In this document: in pieces, positions 16,090 through 23,374 of the stretch
Layout of the letters: each line of letters starts with the position of its first letter
How positions within the stretch are numbered: the first letter of the stretch is position 1
Origin: Acidobacteriota bacterium
Lineage (GTDB): Bacteria > Actinomycetota > Acidimicrobiia > Acidimicrobiales > RAAP-2
Assembly (NCBI GenBank): GCA_028873575.1
Contig: JAGWHY010000001.1
Location: forward strand, 62,001-126,000
Length of the DNA: 64,000 bases
Direction of reading: 5' to 3'
Notes under the pieces: model-generated
The model's input: only the letters and a program-made list of their open reading frames with translations
Told to the model about the DNA's origin: nothing
The model's database searches: none
Position numbers and translations under genes: made by a program

Positions 16090-17394
16090 ATGAGTAGTCG
16101 ACGAGGTAAGGGCGAGGGCTCGATCTATCAGCGAGAAGACGGTGTGTGGATCGGCGCGATTGATCTTGGTTGGGTTAATGGCAGGCGCAAGCGCAAAGTC
16201 ATCAGTGCGCCCACGAGAGGTGAAGTCGTGAAGCGTGTGCGAGAACTCCAACCAGTCATTGCTCAAGGCGTTATGCCCGCCTCAGACCGATTAACGGTTG
16301 GTCAATATCTCAATGACTGGCTCGCTCATCGAATCGCTGGCACGGTGACAACGAGGACCGAGGACCTCTACGAGCGAGCCGTGAAGGTCTACATCAACCC
16401 TTCGATTGGCAAGATCCGTCTGAACAAGCTCACTCCGTCAGACGTCAGTCGAATGCTCCAGGAACTCGAAGCCAAGGGCTACTCGCCGGCGACGCGTCGA
16501 ATGGCGAGAGCAACATTGCGACGGGCACTTCGAATGGCCGAACAGGACGGCGTCTTGAACCGAAACGTGGCGTCAATCGCGGAAGGGCCGAAATTGGACC
16601 AGCGCCGTGGTCGGAGCTTGACGCCCGAACAGGCGAAGCAGTTCCTTCGTGCGGTCGAGGGTCATCGTCACGAGGCTGCGTACGTGCTGGCGCTGTCGCT
16701 CGGACTTCGTCGCGGAGAGATTCTTGGGCTCACGTGGCACGACGTCGAGCGAGCTGAAGACGCCGTCGTCCTCCAAATACGCCGTCAACTCGTGCGCGAC
16801 AAGAACGGTGTCCACCTCGTTGATCTAAAGACCGTGGGCAGTCGGCGAACACTGCACCTTTCGCGACCCCTCGTCGACATTCTCGAGCGCCACCGAGTTC
16901 GCCAAGAAGCCGAGGAACTGGTGCGCGGCTTTCGATGGCATAACGATCATGAATTGATTTTCACCTCCAACGTCGGCACCTCCCTCGATCCAGACGAGTT
17001 CGGAAAGACCGTGCCCAAGATCTGCGTCGAAGCAGGTCTCGGTCGCTGGTCGATCCACGAATTGCGCCACTCGTGCGCGTCACTACTGATGGCGATGGAA
17101 GTACCCATTGAGATCGTGGCCGAACAGATGGGCCACGCCTCGATTCGGGTCACTAAGGACGTCTACGGGCACCTGATGCCGCGCTCTCGAGCTCGTGCGG
17201 CCGAGGCGATGCGTTCGATGTTGTTCGATGAATCAACGCAGGAGAGTGCGAATCCGTCCGTCGCGTTGGCTACATCATTGGCTACATTCGAGCCCGAAAG
17301 ATTATTTAACACTCTGCTGATCAGGGATTTAGTGGGCCGCCCGGGTCTCGATCCCGGCACCTTGGGATTAAAAGTCCCCTGCTCTACCCGATGA
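16090..17394 (+). CDS. tyrosine-recombinase integrase
   Basis: 434 aa. N-terminal arm-binding AP2-like segment (GSIYQREDGVWIGAIDLGW), a SAM-like core-binding domain at about 65-165, then the catalytic domain. Catalytic residues are intact: Arg207 (GLRRGE), His323 and Arg326 (HELRH), His349 (GHASI), Tyr359 (VYGHLM). ATG follows GAAAGGAGAG. The last ~20 residues (VGRPGLDPGTLGLKVP...) are encoded by the complement of the tRNA-Lys gene, so the integrase ORF runs through its own attachment site. It mediates integration of the 10.53-17.37 kb element. Confidence 0.93.
   Translation: MSSRRGKGEGSIYQREDGVWIGAIDLGWVNGRRKRKVISAPTRGEVVKRVRELQPVIAQGVMPASDRLTVGQYLNDWLAHRIAGTVTTRTEDLYERAVKVYINPSIGKIRLNKLTPSDVSRMLQELEAKGYSPATRRMARATLRRALRMAEQDGVLNRNVASIAEGPKLDQRRGRSLTPEQAKQFLRAVEGHRHEAAYVLALSLGLRRGEILGLTWHDVERAEDAVVLQIRRQLVRDKNGVHLVDLKTVGSRRTLHLSRPLVDILERHRVRQEAEELVRGFRWHNDHELIFTSNVGTSLDPDEFGKTVPKICVEAGLGRWSIHELRHSCASLLMAMEVPIEIVAEQMGHASIRVTKDVYGHLMPRSRARAAEAMRSMLFDESTQESANPSVALATSLATFEPERLFNTLLIRDLVGRPGLDPGTLGLKVPCSTR
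17267..17286 (+). repeat. arm-type site, right end
   Basis: Matches the left-end site (10685-10704) at 19 of 20 positions and in the same orientation. It lies within the integrase 3' coding end, 35 bases before the att core. Confidence 0.6.
17322..17367 (+). repeat. attachment-site core at the tRNA-Lys 3' end
   Basis: 46-base direct repeat of 10534-10579 with a single mismatch. It starts 11 bases outside the tRNA 3' end and stops in the anticodon stem. Identity ending there fits strand exchange at the anticodon arm, the classic site for tRNA-targeting integrases. Confidence 0.88.
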
Positions 17395-17405
17395 GCTAGC
17401 GGCCC
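17333..17405 (-). tRNA. tRNA-Lys (anticodon TTT)
   Basis: 73-base cloverleaf on the minus strand. Acceptor stem GGGCCGC/GCGGCCC, D-arm GCTC-ATCGGGTA-GAGC, anticodon arm GGGGA-CTTTTAA-TCCCA (TTT), T-arm CCGGG-ATCGAGA-CCCGG, discriminator A, CCA not encoded. All stems pair except the closing G-A of the anticodon stem. The T-loop begins with A where position 54 is almost always T. It is the integration target of the neighbouring element. Confidence 0.92.
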
Positions 17406-17470
17406 GGTGGATGGCGAAATGCATTGAGAAATGCTTTGCCGCCGGAGTTCACAGATTAGTCCAGGTGAAT
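17397..17470 (+). repeat. tRNA 5' flank, copy 1 of a diverged repeat
   Basis: About 72 bases, including the first seven of the tRNA (as GCGGCCC) and its upstream flank. They reappear at 23732-23805: GTGGATGGC is identical, and the later part matches 27 of 32 bases around CCGGAG and ACAGATTAG. GGATGGCGAAATG (17409-17421) also occurs inverted at 22241 and 23717. Confidence 0.65.
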
Positions 17471-17496
17471 TACCAGTGTTCACCCTTTGCGGCGCC

Positions 17497-17541
17497 AAGA
17501 CGGCGATCTCGCCGCCGCGATGGTGACGAGATCGCCGTCTT
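17497..17541 (-). terminator. 15-bp perfect inverted repeat after the transposase-like gene
   Basis: Perfect arms AAGACGGCGATCTCG (17497-17511) and its complement (17527-17541) with a 15-base loop, starting 40 bases beyond the minus-strand stop. No T-run follows on the minus strand, so it would act as a strong 3'-end hairpin rather than a canonical terminator. It could also be an element-end structure. Confidence 0.5.
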
Positions 17542-17580
17542 AAAAGTTCAACGGTACTTCGCCGACGAGACGAGTTGGGT

Positions 17581-19218
17581 TCAGCTCGCCAGTTCGAGCG
17601 CCGACTCCATGAGGTCCGCTTCTCCGCCGTGAACCAATCGGTCCACGATCTTCCAGCCCGCCTGGAAGTACCACGACTTGGCGTTTTCGTAGATGAAGTA
17701 GAGGTGCACGTCGAGCAGGATGGGGATCCGACCGACCGCCTGGGCACGCTTGTGGGGATAGGTGGCCTTGTGGTGAGCGTTCCCGCCTTCTGACGTGTTG
17801 CGACTGGCTCCGTAGAGAGCCTTGAAAACGTCGTCACCTTCCGGGAAGACGCGATAGTTCTCGGCGATCTTGCGGCCGTCGTCTCCGCTTTCCTTGTGCG
17901 GCGAGATCCACACCTCGAAGTCGCCGTGTCGGCACGTGATGGTGTAGCCAACACTGATCCGGTAGTGCGCCCCCAGCGCCGTCAACTCGTGTGCTTTCTT
18001 CACCTGAAGGCGTTTGGGTGTATTCACGACGACCATGTTGGCCCCGTCCTGGTCCCAGTCAACTTCCACGAGAGTGCCGTCATGGGCCTCGAGGAGGTGG
18101 TGACATGGAGCGCCGTCGTCTCGATGATGAGTGACACGGCGGACGGGGAGAGTCTTGATTCGCTTGCCCTTGGCGTTGAGCACGTCGCGATACCCTACGT
18201 CCTTGGCCGCCGCTGCAGCGACCTTGTTGACCGTGATGATGCCGTGTTCCTTGTAGAGCGCGACGTGGTGGACCCCGCGCAAGATCAAGTCGGTGATCAT
18301 GCACTGGACCCTGCCCTGCAAGCGCCCATCCACGACGCGCTTGACGAGTCGAAGTGTGGTCTTGGCCTCCTCGCTGTCCTTGAAGTCCATGTCGATCCCG
18401 AGGGTGACGCGGCTGTTGGGTTCACTGCTGCGCACGCTGAGCGGCACGACGTTGTACGCGGCTTGGGTTGGACCGTACTTGCCGCTCGCGATTGCCTCCA
18501 CATCCACCGGGATCTTCTTCAGCACCTCGCCCGTGTCGGGGTCGACGGCCGTCCACTTCTTGTCGACCTCGATTAGCCAGGCGCGGACACTACGGTCGCG
18601 ACCGGGGTCGATAGCGGCCAACCGCAATCTGTTCCCATCGGTGGGGTCTTCGACCATGTCGACGTAGGAGCGGTACTGAGACCTGATCTCGGTACCGTCG
18701 CTGAAAAGTGATGAGTTGAGGGCCGGGTTGGAGAGCGAACCTTCCTGGAAGTAGCCGAACGCCAGAGCCTGGTCCACCGCCGACTCGGTGAATGCGGAGG
18801 CGAAGACGTCGAAGCGGGTTGGCTGGACCTTGATCCGCTCAACCATGTAGCGCCAGTGGGCGGCGCTGACGGGCTTGCGAGGTAGCTCGTCGGGTTCGTC
18901 GTCGCCAACGACGCCAGAATGCTTCGCGAGCCGCCAGTGCTTGCGGATGGCCTGCCACGTGTCGGGGGTGCGAAACATGGCTTCGGCCTTGGGCAAGCTG
19001 CGACACACCCGCGACATCACGCCGATGAGCAGGACGATCGCTTTGGGGTAGTCGCTGTCACGATGGCCAGAGACGTTCGCGTCATCCTTCGCGTAGGTCA
19101 GCGAGCCCGCGACCTGGTGGAAGTGCGGGTCGTACAGCATGATGATCGCCATCTCGAGGTCGCTCAAGGTCGCCGTTCGGGCGCCGAGCAGCGGACGGGG
19201 GCGGTGGCGCGCGCTCAC
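17581..19218 (-). CDS. DDE-transposase-like protein
   Basis: 545 aa from GTG 19218, which overlaps the upstream stop (GTGA); the longer open frame has a composition unlike protein. It resembles a family of large actinobacterial transposase-like proteins: SDGTEIRSQY near residue 175, then three acidic positions in typical spacing. These are Asp276 (GIDMDF), Asp310 (MITDLILRGVHH) and Glu477 (LYGASRNTSEGGN), with a helical LDVHLYFIYENAK after the last. This D-D-E reading is by eye. It is coupled to a recombinase-like protein and controlled from a divergent XRE operator region. It lies within the accessory block beside tRNA-Lys. Confidence 0.65.
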   Translation of the reverse strand: MSARHRPRPLLGARTATLSDLEMAIIMLYDPHFHQVAGSLTYAKDDANVSGHRDSDYPKAIVLLIGVMSRVCRSLPKAEAMFRTPDTWQAIRKHWRLAKHSGVVGDDEPDELPRKPVSAAHWRYMVERIKVQPTRFDVFASAFTESAVDQALAFGYFQEGSLSNPALNSSLFSDGTEIRSQYRSYVDMVEDPTDGNRLRLAAIDPGRDRSVRAWLIEVDKKWTAVDPDTGEVLKKIPVDVEAIASGKYGPTQAAYNVVPLSVRSSEPNSRVTLGIDMDFKDSEEAKTTLRLVKRVVDGRLQGRVQCMITDLILRGVHHVALYKEHGIITVNKVAAAAAKDVGYRDVLNAKGKRIKTLPVRRVTHHRDDGAPCHHLLEAHDGTLVEVDWDQDGANMVVVNTPKRLQVKKAHELTALGAHYRISVGYTITCRHGDFEVWISPHKESGDDGRKIAENYRVFPEGDDVFKALYGASRNTSEGGNAHHKATYPHKRAQAVGRIPILLDVHLYFIYENAKSWYFQAGWKIVDRLVHGGEADLMESALELAS

Positions 19219-20252
19219 TGCTGATCCCAGGAGTAGTCGATCTTCTGGGCGGCCATGTCGAGGCTCTTCAGCCCCATCGCTTGGGCGGCGGCTTCGAGTC
19301 GGTGTTCGGGGGCGGCCTCGAACACCTGGCGACCAGCCCAGAAAGCGATGGAAGCGGGACGCAGGTCGCGCTCCTGGTTCAGGCCGGCGCGACGCAACAC
19401 CTCGGTGATCGATTGGCACATGGACGCGGTCGGACTGACCTCACCACGCTTCTTGGTTCCGGCGTAGACGATCGACTCGTTCATCTTGAGTGTTCCGTCA
19501 CGACGAAGTACCTTGATCCGTCCTCGCAGGACGCGTTGTCCAAAGAGTGACAGCGGTACAACGCGCGCCTTCACCCAGGGCGTGCCAAGGAACTCAACCT
19601 TCGTCGGGTTGTCCAGGTCGTCAAGGTGCTCGAAGGTCACAAAGGGGATCTCCGCGGTCAGTCCCGTGGCCTCGGCGAGCGCCAGGATCATCGGCTGTCG
19701 GCTGGCTCGTGAGGCCAGTGCGTGCATCTCAAGGAGGGCAATCTCGTCATCCGTTGCCGCCCGCGTGGTCAACTGCGAACGGGTCGGAAGGATGATGCCC
19801 CGTGTGGGGTCCTTGGAGATCAGGCCAATGCGGTGCAGAGTGGAGAAGCCGGCGCGGAGCGACGAGCGACGCAGGTGCAGTGTGCTGACGGACGGTTCTT
19901 CGGCGTCGCTGTTTCGCGAGTGGACGAACGCCTCGCAGACGACCTGGTCGAAGTCCGGTCCCCAGTGCGTGATGCCGAGACGTTCGGCGCGCCGCGTGGC
20001 CTGGGCCAGGATCTCGGCGAAGCGCGCCTGCGTGGAGAAGGCGAGTTCATCCAGGGCGTGCCAGTAGCTCGTGATGATCGCAAAGCCCTCGGCGAGGGTC
20101 GGTGCGTTTCTCAGGTTGGTGGCTGCCATCACGACACTCCGCGTCGCGATGGGTAGGAGGCATGAGATGTCCTCCCTCTCTTCGGCCATGTCGCGCAGTG
20201 CTGTGCCGTAGGCCTCGAGATCCTCGAGGTAGTTGTCATTGGTCGTGTCCAT
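19215..20252 (-). CDS. tyrosine-recombinase-like protein lacking catalytic residues
   Basis: 345 aa from ATG 20252 (GAAAGGA just upstream). The C-terminal half follows the tyrosine-recombinase layout: LALAEATGLTAEIPFV where active enzymes have GLRxGE, a beta hairpin VKARVVPLSLFG, a box II-like LRPASIAFWAGRQVFE in place of HxLRH, and a last helix with AMGLKSLDMAAQKIDYSW. The box I Arg and box II His-x-x-Arg are missing, so it probably binds DNA without cutting. It overlaps the transposase-like gene by four bases, indicating joint action, perhaps as a targeting or regulatory subunit. Confidence 0.6.
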   Translation of the reverse strand: MDTTNDNYLEDLEAYGTALRDMAEEREDISCLLPIATRSVVMAATNLRNAPTLAEGFAIITSYWHALDELAFSTQARFAEILAQATRRAERLGITHWGPDFDQVVCEAFVHSRNSDAEEPSVSTLHLRRSSLRAGFSTLHRIGLISKDPTRGIILPTRSQLTTRAATDDEIALLEMHALASRASRQPMILALAEATGLTAEIPFVTFEHLDDLDNPTKVEFLGTPWVKARVVPLSLFGQRVLRGRIKVLRRDGTLKMNESIVYAGTKKRGEVSPTASMCQSITEVLRRAGLNQERDLRPASIAFWAGRQVFEAAPEHRLEAAAQAMGLKSLDMAAQKIDYSWDQQ

Positions 20253-20322
20253 TGGATTCCTTTCGCATTTGAAGTTGCCCAATGACTCGTTTGGTCGCCG
20301 ACGCGAGGCGCAGTTGTGGCAT
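20236..20322 (-). CDS. possible 28-residue leader ORF
   Basis: ATG 20322 is preceded at 11 bases by AGGAGGTG (20334-20341), the best ribosome binding site in the area. The frame encodes 28 residues (MPQLRLASATKRV...) and ends 17 bases inside the recombinase-like gene, in another frame. It may drive translational coupling. Alternatively the same site serves a longer form of the main protein from GTG 20336, but that codon overlaps the binding site. Confidence 0.35.
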   Translation of the reverse strand: MPQLRLASATKRVIGQLQMRKESNGHDQ

Positions 20323-20350
20323 GAATAGCGAAACACCTCCTGAACTGGTA

Positions 20351-20394
20351 ATTCTGCCTAGAGCAGAATACTACTATTCTGCCTAGAGCGAAAT
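20351..20394. promoter_or_regulatory. two tandem palindromic operators between divergent genes
   Basis: Operator 1 (20351-20369) is ATTCTGC-CTAGA-GCAGAAT, a perfect 7-bp inverted repeat. Operator 2 (20376-20394) repeats the left arm and centre exactly and has two changes in the right arm. Centres are 25 bp apart, so two dimers could not sit on the same DNA face without distortion. They lie upstream of both the XRE gene and the recombinase-like/transposase-like pair, the natural target of the XRE protein. Confidence 0.72.
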
Positions 20395-20411
20395 CAAGTG
20401 CCGGGTTGACC

Positions 20412-20423
20412 TAGATTTCTCTC
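20412..20423 (+). promoter_or_regulatory. leaderless promoter of the XRE regulator
   Basis: TAGATT (20412-20417), six bases, then the ATG at 20424. No ribosome binding site. Operator 2 covers the -35 zone (about 20389-20394), so binding there would shut off the gene's own promoter. Confidence 0.6.
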
Positions 20424-20684
20424 ATGGTGACTCCGACGGGAAACGCTGCGCTTGGCGCACGGCTAAGGGAGCTTCGCCAGGAGAAGGGACTGAAGTTGGC
20501 AGCCTTGGCCCATCAGTCTGGAGTGTCGTTGGCCTACGTCTCTGAGGTTGAGCGGGGGAGGAAGCTTCCGTCGCTTGAGGTCCTGGACCGCCTGGCCGGG
20601 GCTCTAGGGCTGTCAGTGCTTGAGGTGCTTGACGGGGTCTCACCGTATGACCGCGTGAACGTCCGTAGGCGATCATCGAGATAG
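20424..20684 (+). CDS. XRE-family helix-turn-helix regulator
   Basis: 86 aa, almost entirely one HTH domain (LGARLRELRQEKGLKLAALAHQSGVSLAYVSEVERGRKLPSLEVL), then DRLAGALGLSVLEVLDG and a basic tail. The size and fold match phage- and ICE-type repressors or the ClgR-like class. It is divergent from the recombinase-like/transposase-like operon with twin operators between, so it is probably their switch and an autorepressor. A broken paralogue lies at 22140-22368. Confidence 0.87.
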   Translation: MVTPTGNAALGARLRELRQEKGLKLAALAHQSGVSLAYVSEVERGRKLPSLEVLDRLAGALGLSVLEVLDGVSPYDRVNVRRRSSR

Positions 20685-20727
20685 AACAGCGATTGTCGCT
20701 GATCAACAAGATGGAGGGGGTGACGTA

Positions 20728-22059
20728 GTGGAGTCGAGAGCGTATACAGGTTCCATTGGGAGCGAATCGAACTGTGGCATTTCGAACAAGGATGGCAAGA
20801 GTCAATGCGTCACTTCGAGCATTCGCAGCACCTTTGCCCTGGTAGCGGTTCTTCTAACGGTCGGCGCAGCACTCAGCGTCCCTGTTGCGTCGGGCTTCGC
20901 CTCAACCCTTGGCAGCCCGCGACCAGTTTTGCATCCCGTATCCATCTCATTCCTGACGGCACGACACGGTTTCGTACTCTCCGTGAATGACTGCGCGACA
21001 CGGACGTGCGTCTCTCTCGCGAAGACGGATGACGCCGGAGCAACGTGGACGTCGCTGTCTCTCCCGTCGCAGTTGAGTCGGGAGATCCGGACGATTTCTT
21101 GGTACGCGTATCCCAACTACTTTGTCTCGGAGTCATTGACGGTGCACTTCGCTGACCCGCGAGATGGGTGGATTTATGGCGTGATTCCCGCGCCGGCGAC
21201 GGCAACGCAACCGAGTCCGAACTTCGTCGACCAGCTCTGGTCAACCCACAACGGTGGTGGATCATGGACGACACTCTCACTGAGTGGACTGGGCATCGAC
21301 AGCGGCGTGGCCCAGATGGCGACCCACGGAGCACTGACCTATCTTTTTGGCTCGTCCTACGTCACGGGTCATTCCCGCATTCTCTCGACGCCCAATGCTC
21401 GCGACCGGTGGACCAGTGCTAGCCCTCCGATGGGAATACCCGCTGGCGGCAGCCAGTTGCAAGGAGCCTTTACCTTCGCGGGTAAGCGGGGCTGGTTAGT
21501 CAGCGGGAACGACCGCGGCATCCAGTCGCTTGAGCAGTTGACTCCCAGCGGAACTTGGACAACGTGGCACGTGAAGTCTCTCGCCCTCGGCGAGGGATTC
21601 ACGCCGGTCATCGCAGAGTCGAGCCGTGACTTGGTGGTGGTGACCAGCGATGCAGGTTGGTACTTCCCGCCGCCAGCGGATGCTCCCCTGGGCTGGTCCA
21701 AGGGAGCGACGTGGCTTTTCCTGTCCCGTGACAGTGGTAAGACCTTCAACGCCGTTCACGAGCTCGCGAAGTCTTCTGCCACGGGTTTCCCAACGGAGAA
21801 CGGCCTGCCGGCAGTGCCAACGCCCGGGACCATCTTTGTTGAGCGAGAGTCCGGGACGAGCACGACGACATTTCAGCTCCTGATGAGCAAAGACGCTGGG
21901 CGAACGTGGCGAGTCGTCATCAGTCAGCGGGTACTTCAGGTCGCCTTCGCCACGGCGAGCGTTGGGTACGTCATCGTCGTACCCAACTCGGACCCTCGGC
22001 GGGCGAGCCTTTGCAAGACCACCGACGGTGGAATGCGGTGGTCGAGTCAGGCGGTATAG
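20728..22059 (+). CDS. exported protein with BNR/Asp-box repeats (beta-propeller)
   Basis: 443 aa. GTG 20728 follows GGAGGGGG. Residues about 31-57 are a hydrophobic export segment (FALVAVLLTVGAALSVPVASG). At least five Asp-box motifs follow: TDDAGATWTSL, HNGGGSWTTL, RDSGKTFNAV, KDAGRTWRVV, TTDGGMRWSS. This is the mark of sialidase-like propellers. No sialidase catalytic residues were recognised, so a binding or structural role outside the cell is more likely. It is 43 bases after the XRE gene and perhaps read with it. Confidence 0.78.
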   Translation: MESRAYTGSIGSESNCGISNKDGKSQCVTSSIRSTFALVAVLLTVGAALSVPVASGFASTLGSPRPVLHPVSISFLTARHGFVLSVNDCATRTCVSLAKTDDAGATWTSLSLPSQLSREIRTISWYAYPNYFVSESLTVHFADPRDGWIYGVIPAPATATQPSPNFVDQLWSTHNGGGSWTTLSLSGLGIDSGVAQMATHGALTYLFGSSYVTGHSRILSTPNARDRWTSASPPMGIPAGGSQLQGAFTFAGKRGWLVSGNDRGIQSLEQLTPSGTWTTWHVKSLALGEGFTPVIAESSRDLVVVTSDAGWYFPPPADAPLGWSKGATWLFLSRDSGKTFNAVHELAKSSATGFPTENGLPAVPTPGTIFVERESGTSTTTFQLLMSKDAGRTWRVVISQRVLQVAFATASVGYVIVVPNSDPRRASLCKTTDGGMRWSSQAV

Positions 22060-22139
22060 GAAACCCGTTCAAATCGGGGTGAACCAAGGCTCGTTAGCTC
22101 AACGACCGCTACCGACCGATCTGTTCGGGGGTGTGGTGC

Positions 22140-22368
22140 TTCCTCTTCACGGTGACATCCTCTCGCTCCACGAGGGAGCATCGGGCCTCTCGTCAGCCGT
22201 GGCTCAGTTCAAGGGGATCTCCGCACGCCAGTCCGGTAGCCATTTCGCCATCCACCCCCGTCCCTGGAAGTTTTGAGCCGTCTCGCCGGCGCACTTGAGA
22301 TGAGCGTCAGTGACGTCTTACAGGGGATTGAGTCGTACAACCGGGTGGCCCCGCGCCGCCGACAATGA
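22140..22368 (+). pseudogene. broken paralogue of the XRE regulator
   Basis: The first part (LSLHEGASGLSSAVAQFKGIS) aligns with LRELRQEKGLKLAALAHQSGVS of the intact gene. The second part, in another frame (PSLEVLSRLAGALEMSVSDVLQGIESYNRVAPRRRQ, then stop), aligns with its C-terminus. The middle, covering the recognition helix, is lost and replaced at 22237-22253 by the 17-bp repeat also found at 23713-23729. Confidence 0.65.
22237..22253 (+). repeat. 17-bp repeat, copy 1
   Basis: TAGCCATTTCGCCATCC, identical to 23713-23729. It sits exactly at the break in the XRE pseudogene. Its last 13 bases are the inverted form of 17409-17421 beside tRNA-Lys. Confidence 0.65.
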
Positions 22369-22486
22369 TCCAAAGTCAGGAGATCTGGGAGCAGACCCTG
22401 ATCAGAGTTTTCTTTGCGGTGTTGTCATCGCCATATCTCATGGTCTCGACGTGGAGTTTGCGCGCAACGCGCGTAATGTCGAAAGC

Positions 22487-23374
22487 ATGAGTCGTTTCGG
22501 GATTCTTGCCTCACTCGCGGTGTTGTTCGCTTCGTCTGTTGTTGATGCGGTTCCCGGATACGCCGCCTCATCCGCCTCAATGACGACCCCCGGACCCATG
22601 GCCGTGACACCTGCTGGAACCCTTTACGTGGCTAGCGGACGCGAGATGTATCGCTTCAATGGAGGTGCTTTTACCCCGGTTGCACGATCAGCTCGACCGA
22701 TTGAGAGCATGGCATCGTCGCGGAGTGGCTTCATCTACCTAGGAGAAGGCAATCTGCTCCAGGTTTTGACGCCGACTGGCACGGTCACAACTGTTACGCA
22801 CACCCAAGTGAGCGGATTGGGAAACGGCCCGGGTGGCGACATCATGGTGGTCTCTTACTCTGGGGTCGCTCGACTAGTCGGTCGTCACCTCGTCAGAGTG
22901 GTGCGCGCCTCGCAGTTCGCGGGACTCAAGGGAGCGCCCAAGGACGTGGGCGCATTCAACTTCGGGAACGTTGCGGTGAATGGATCTGGGGACATTTTCC
23001 TGAGTGCCCTTGGTGTTGGATGGAGCCTCTACGAAGTCAGTCGCGCTGGACGTGCACGGTACGTGGGAGTTGCTCGGGGTGCAGGAGGAATACCCTCCCC
23101 TCTCGTAGAGAGCCAGGGCGGGCACGTCTTTCTTGGGGTACAGAACTCCATTGAGACGGTGAAGGGTCTCAAGATTCTCGGCTTCCAGTCTTTCTCACTC
23201 GGTTCTGTGCCACGCGTCAAGGGCACCTTTGCACCCGCTTACCTGGCCGCGTCATCAGAATCCGCCGGGCCAATTTACGCCGACACCGTGAAGGGGCAAG
23301 GCTGGTCTAGTAACTCCGCAGTTATCGCTGTCTACCCAGACCACCGCGTGGTCACGCTTTGGGTGCACAACTAG
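22487..23374 (+). CDS. exported beta-propeller-like protein
   Basis: 295 aa from ATG 22487, chosen because a Sec signal starts right there (MSRFGILASLAVLFASSVVDAVPGYAAS); the 59 upstream in-frame residues look non-coding. The mature part has short repeating strand pairs (GPMAVTPAGTLYVASG, SRSGFIYLGEGNLLQVL, NVAVNGSGDIFLSALG) typical of NHL-like propellers. No enzyme motif seen. It lies between the two 17-bp repeats and follows a broken XRE gene, mirroring the XRE plus exported-protein order at 20424-22059. Confidence 0.65.
   Translation: MSRFGILASLAVLFASSVVDAVPGYAASSASMTTPGPMAVTPAGTLYVASGREMYRFNGGAFTPVARSARPIESMASSRSGFIYLGEGNLLQVLTPTGTVTTVTHTQVSGLGNGPGGDIMVVSYSGVARLVGRHLVRVVRASQFAGLKGAPKDVGAFNFGNVAVNGSGDIFLSALGVGWSLYEVSRAGRARYVGVARGAGGIPSPLVESQGGHVFLGVQNSIETVKGLKILGFQSFSLGSVPRVKGTFAPAYLAASSESAGPIYADTVKGQGWSSNSAVIAVYPDHRVVTLWVHN

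Noticed and set aside
17896-18576. 226-aa + strand frame across the transposase-like gene
   Set aside because: Complementary shadow: the minus-strand protein has family features and start/stop coupling, this one does not.
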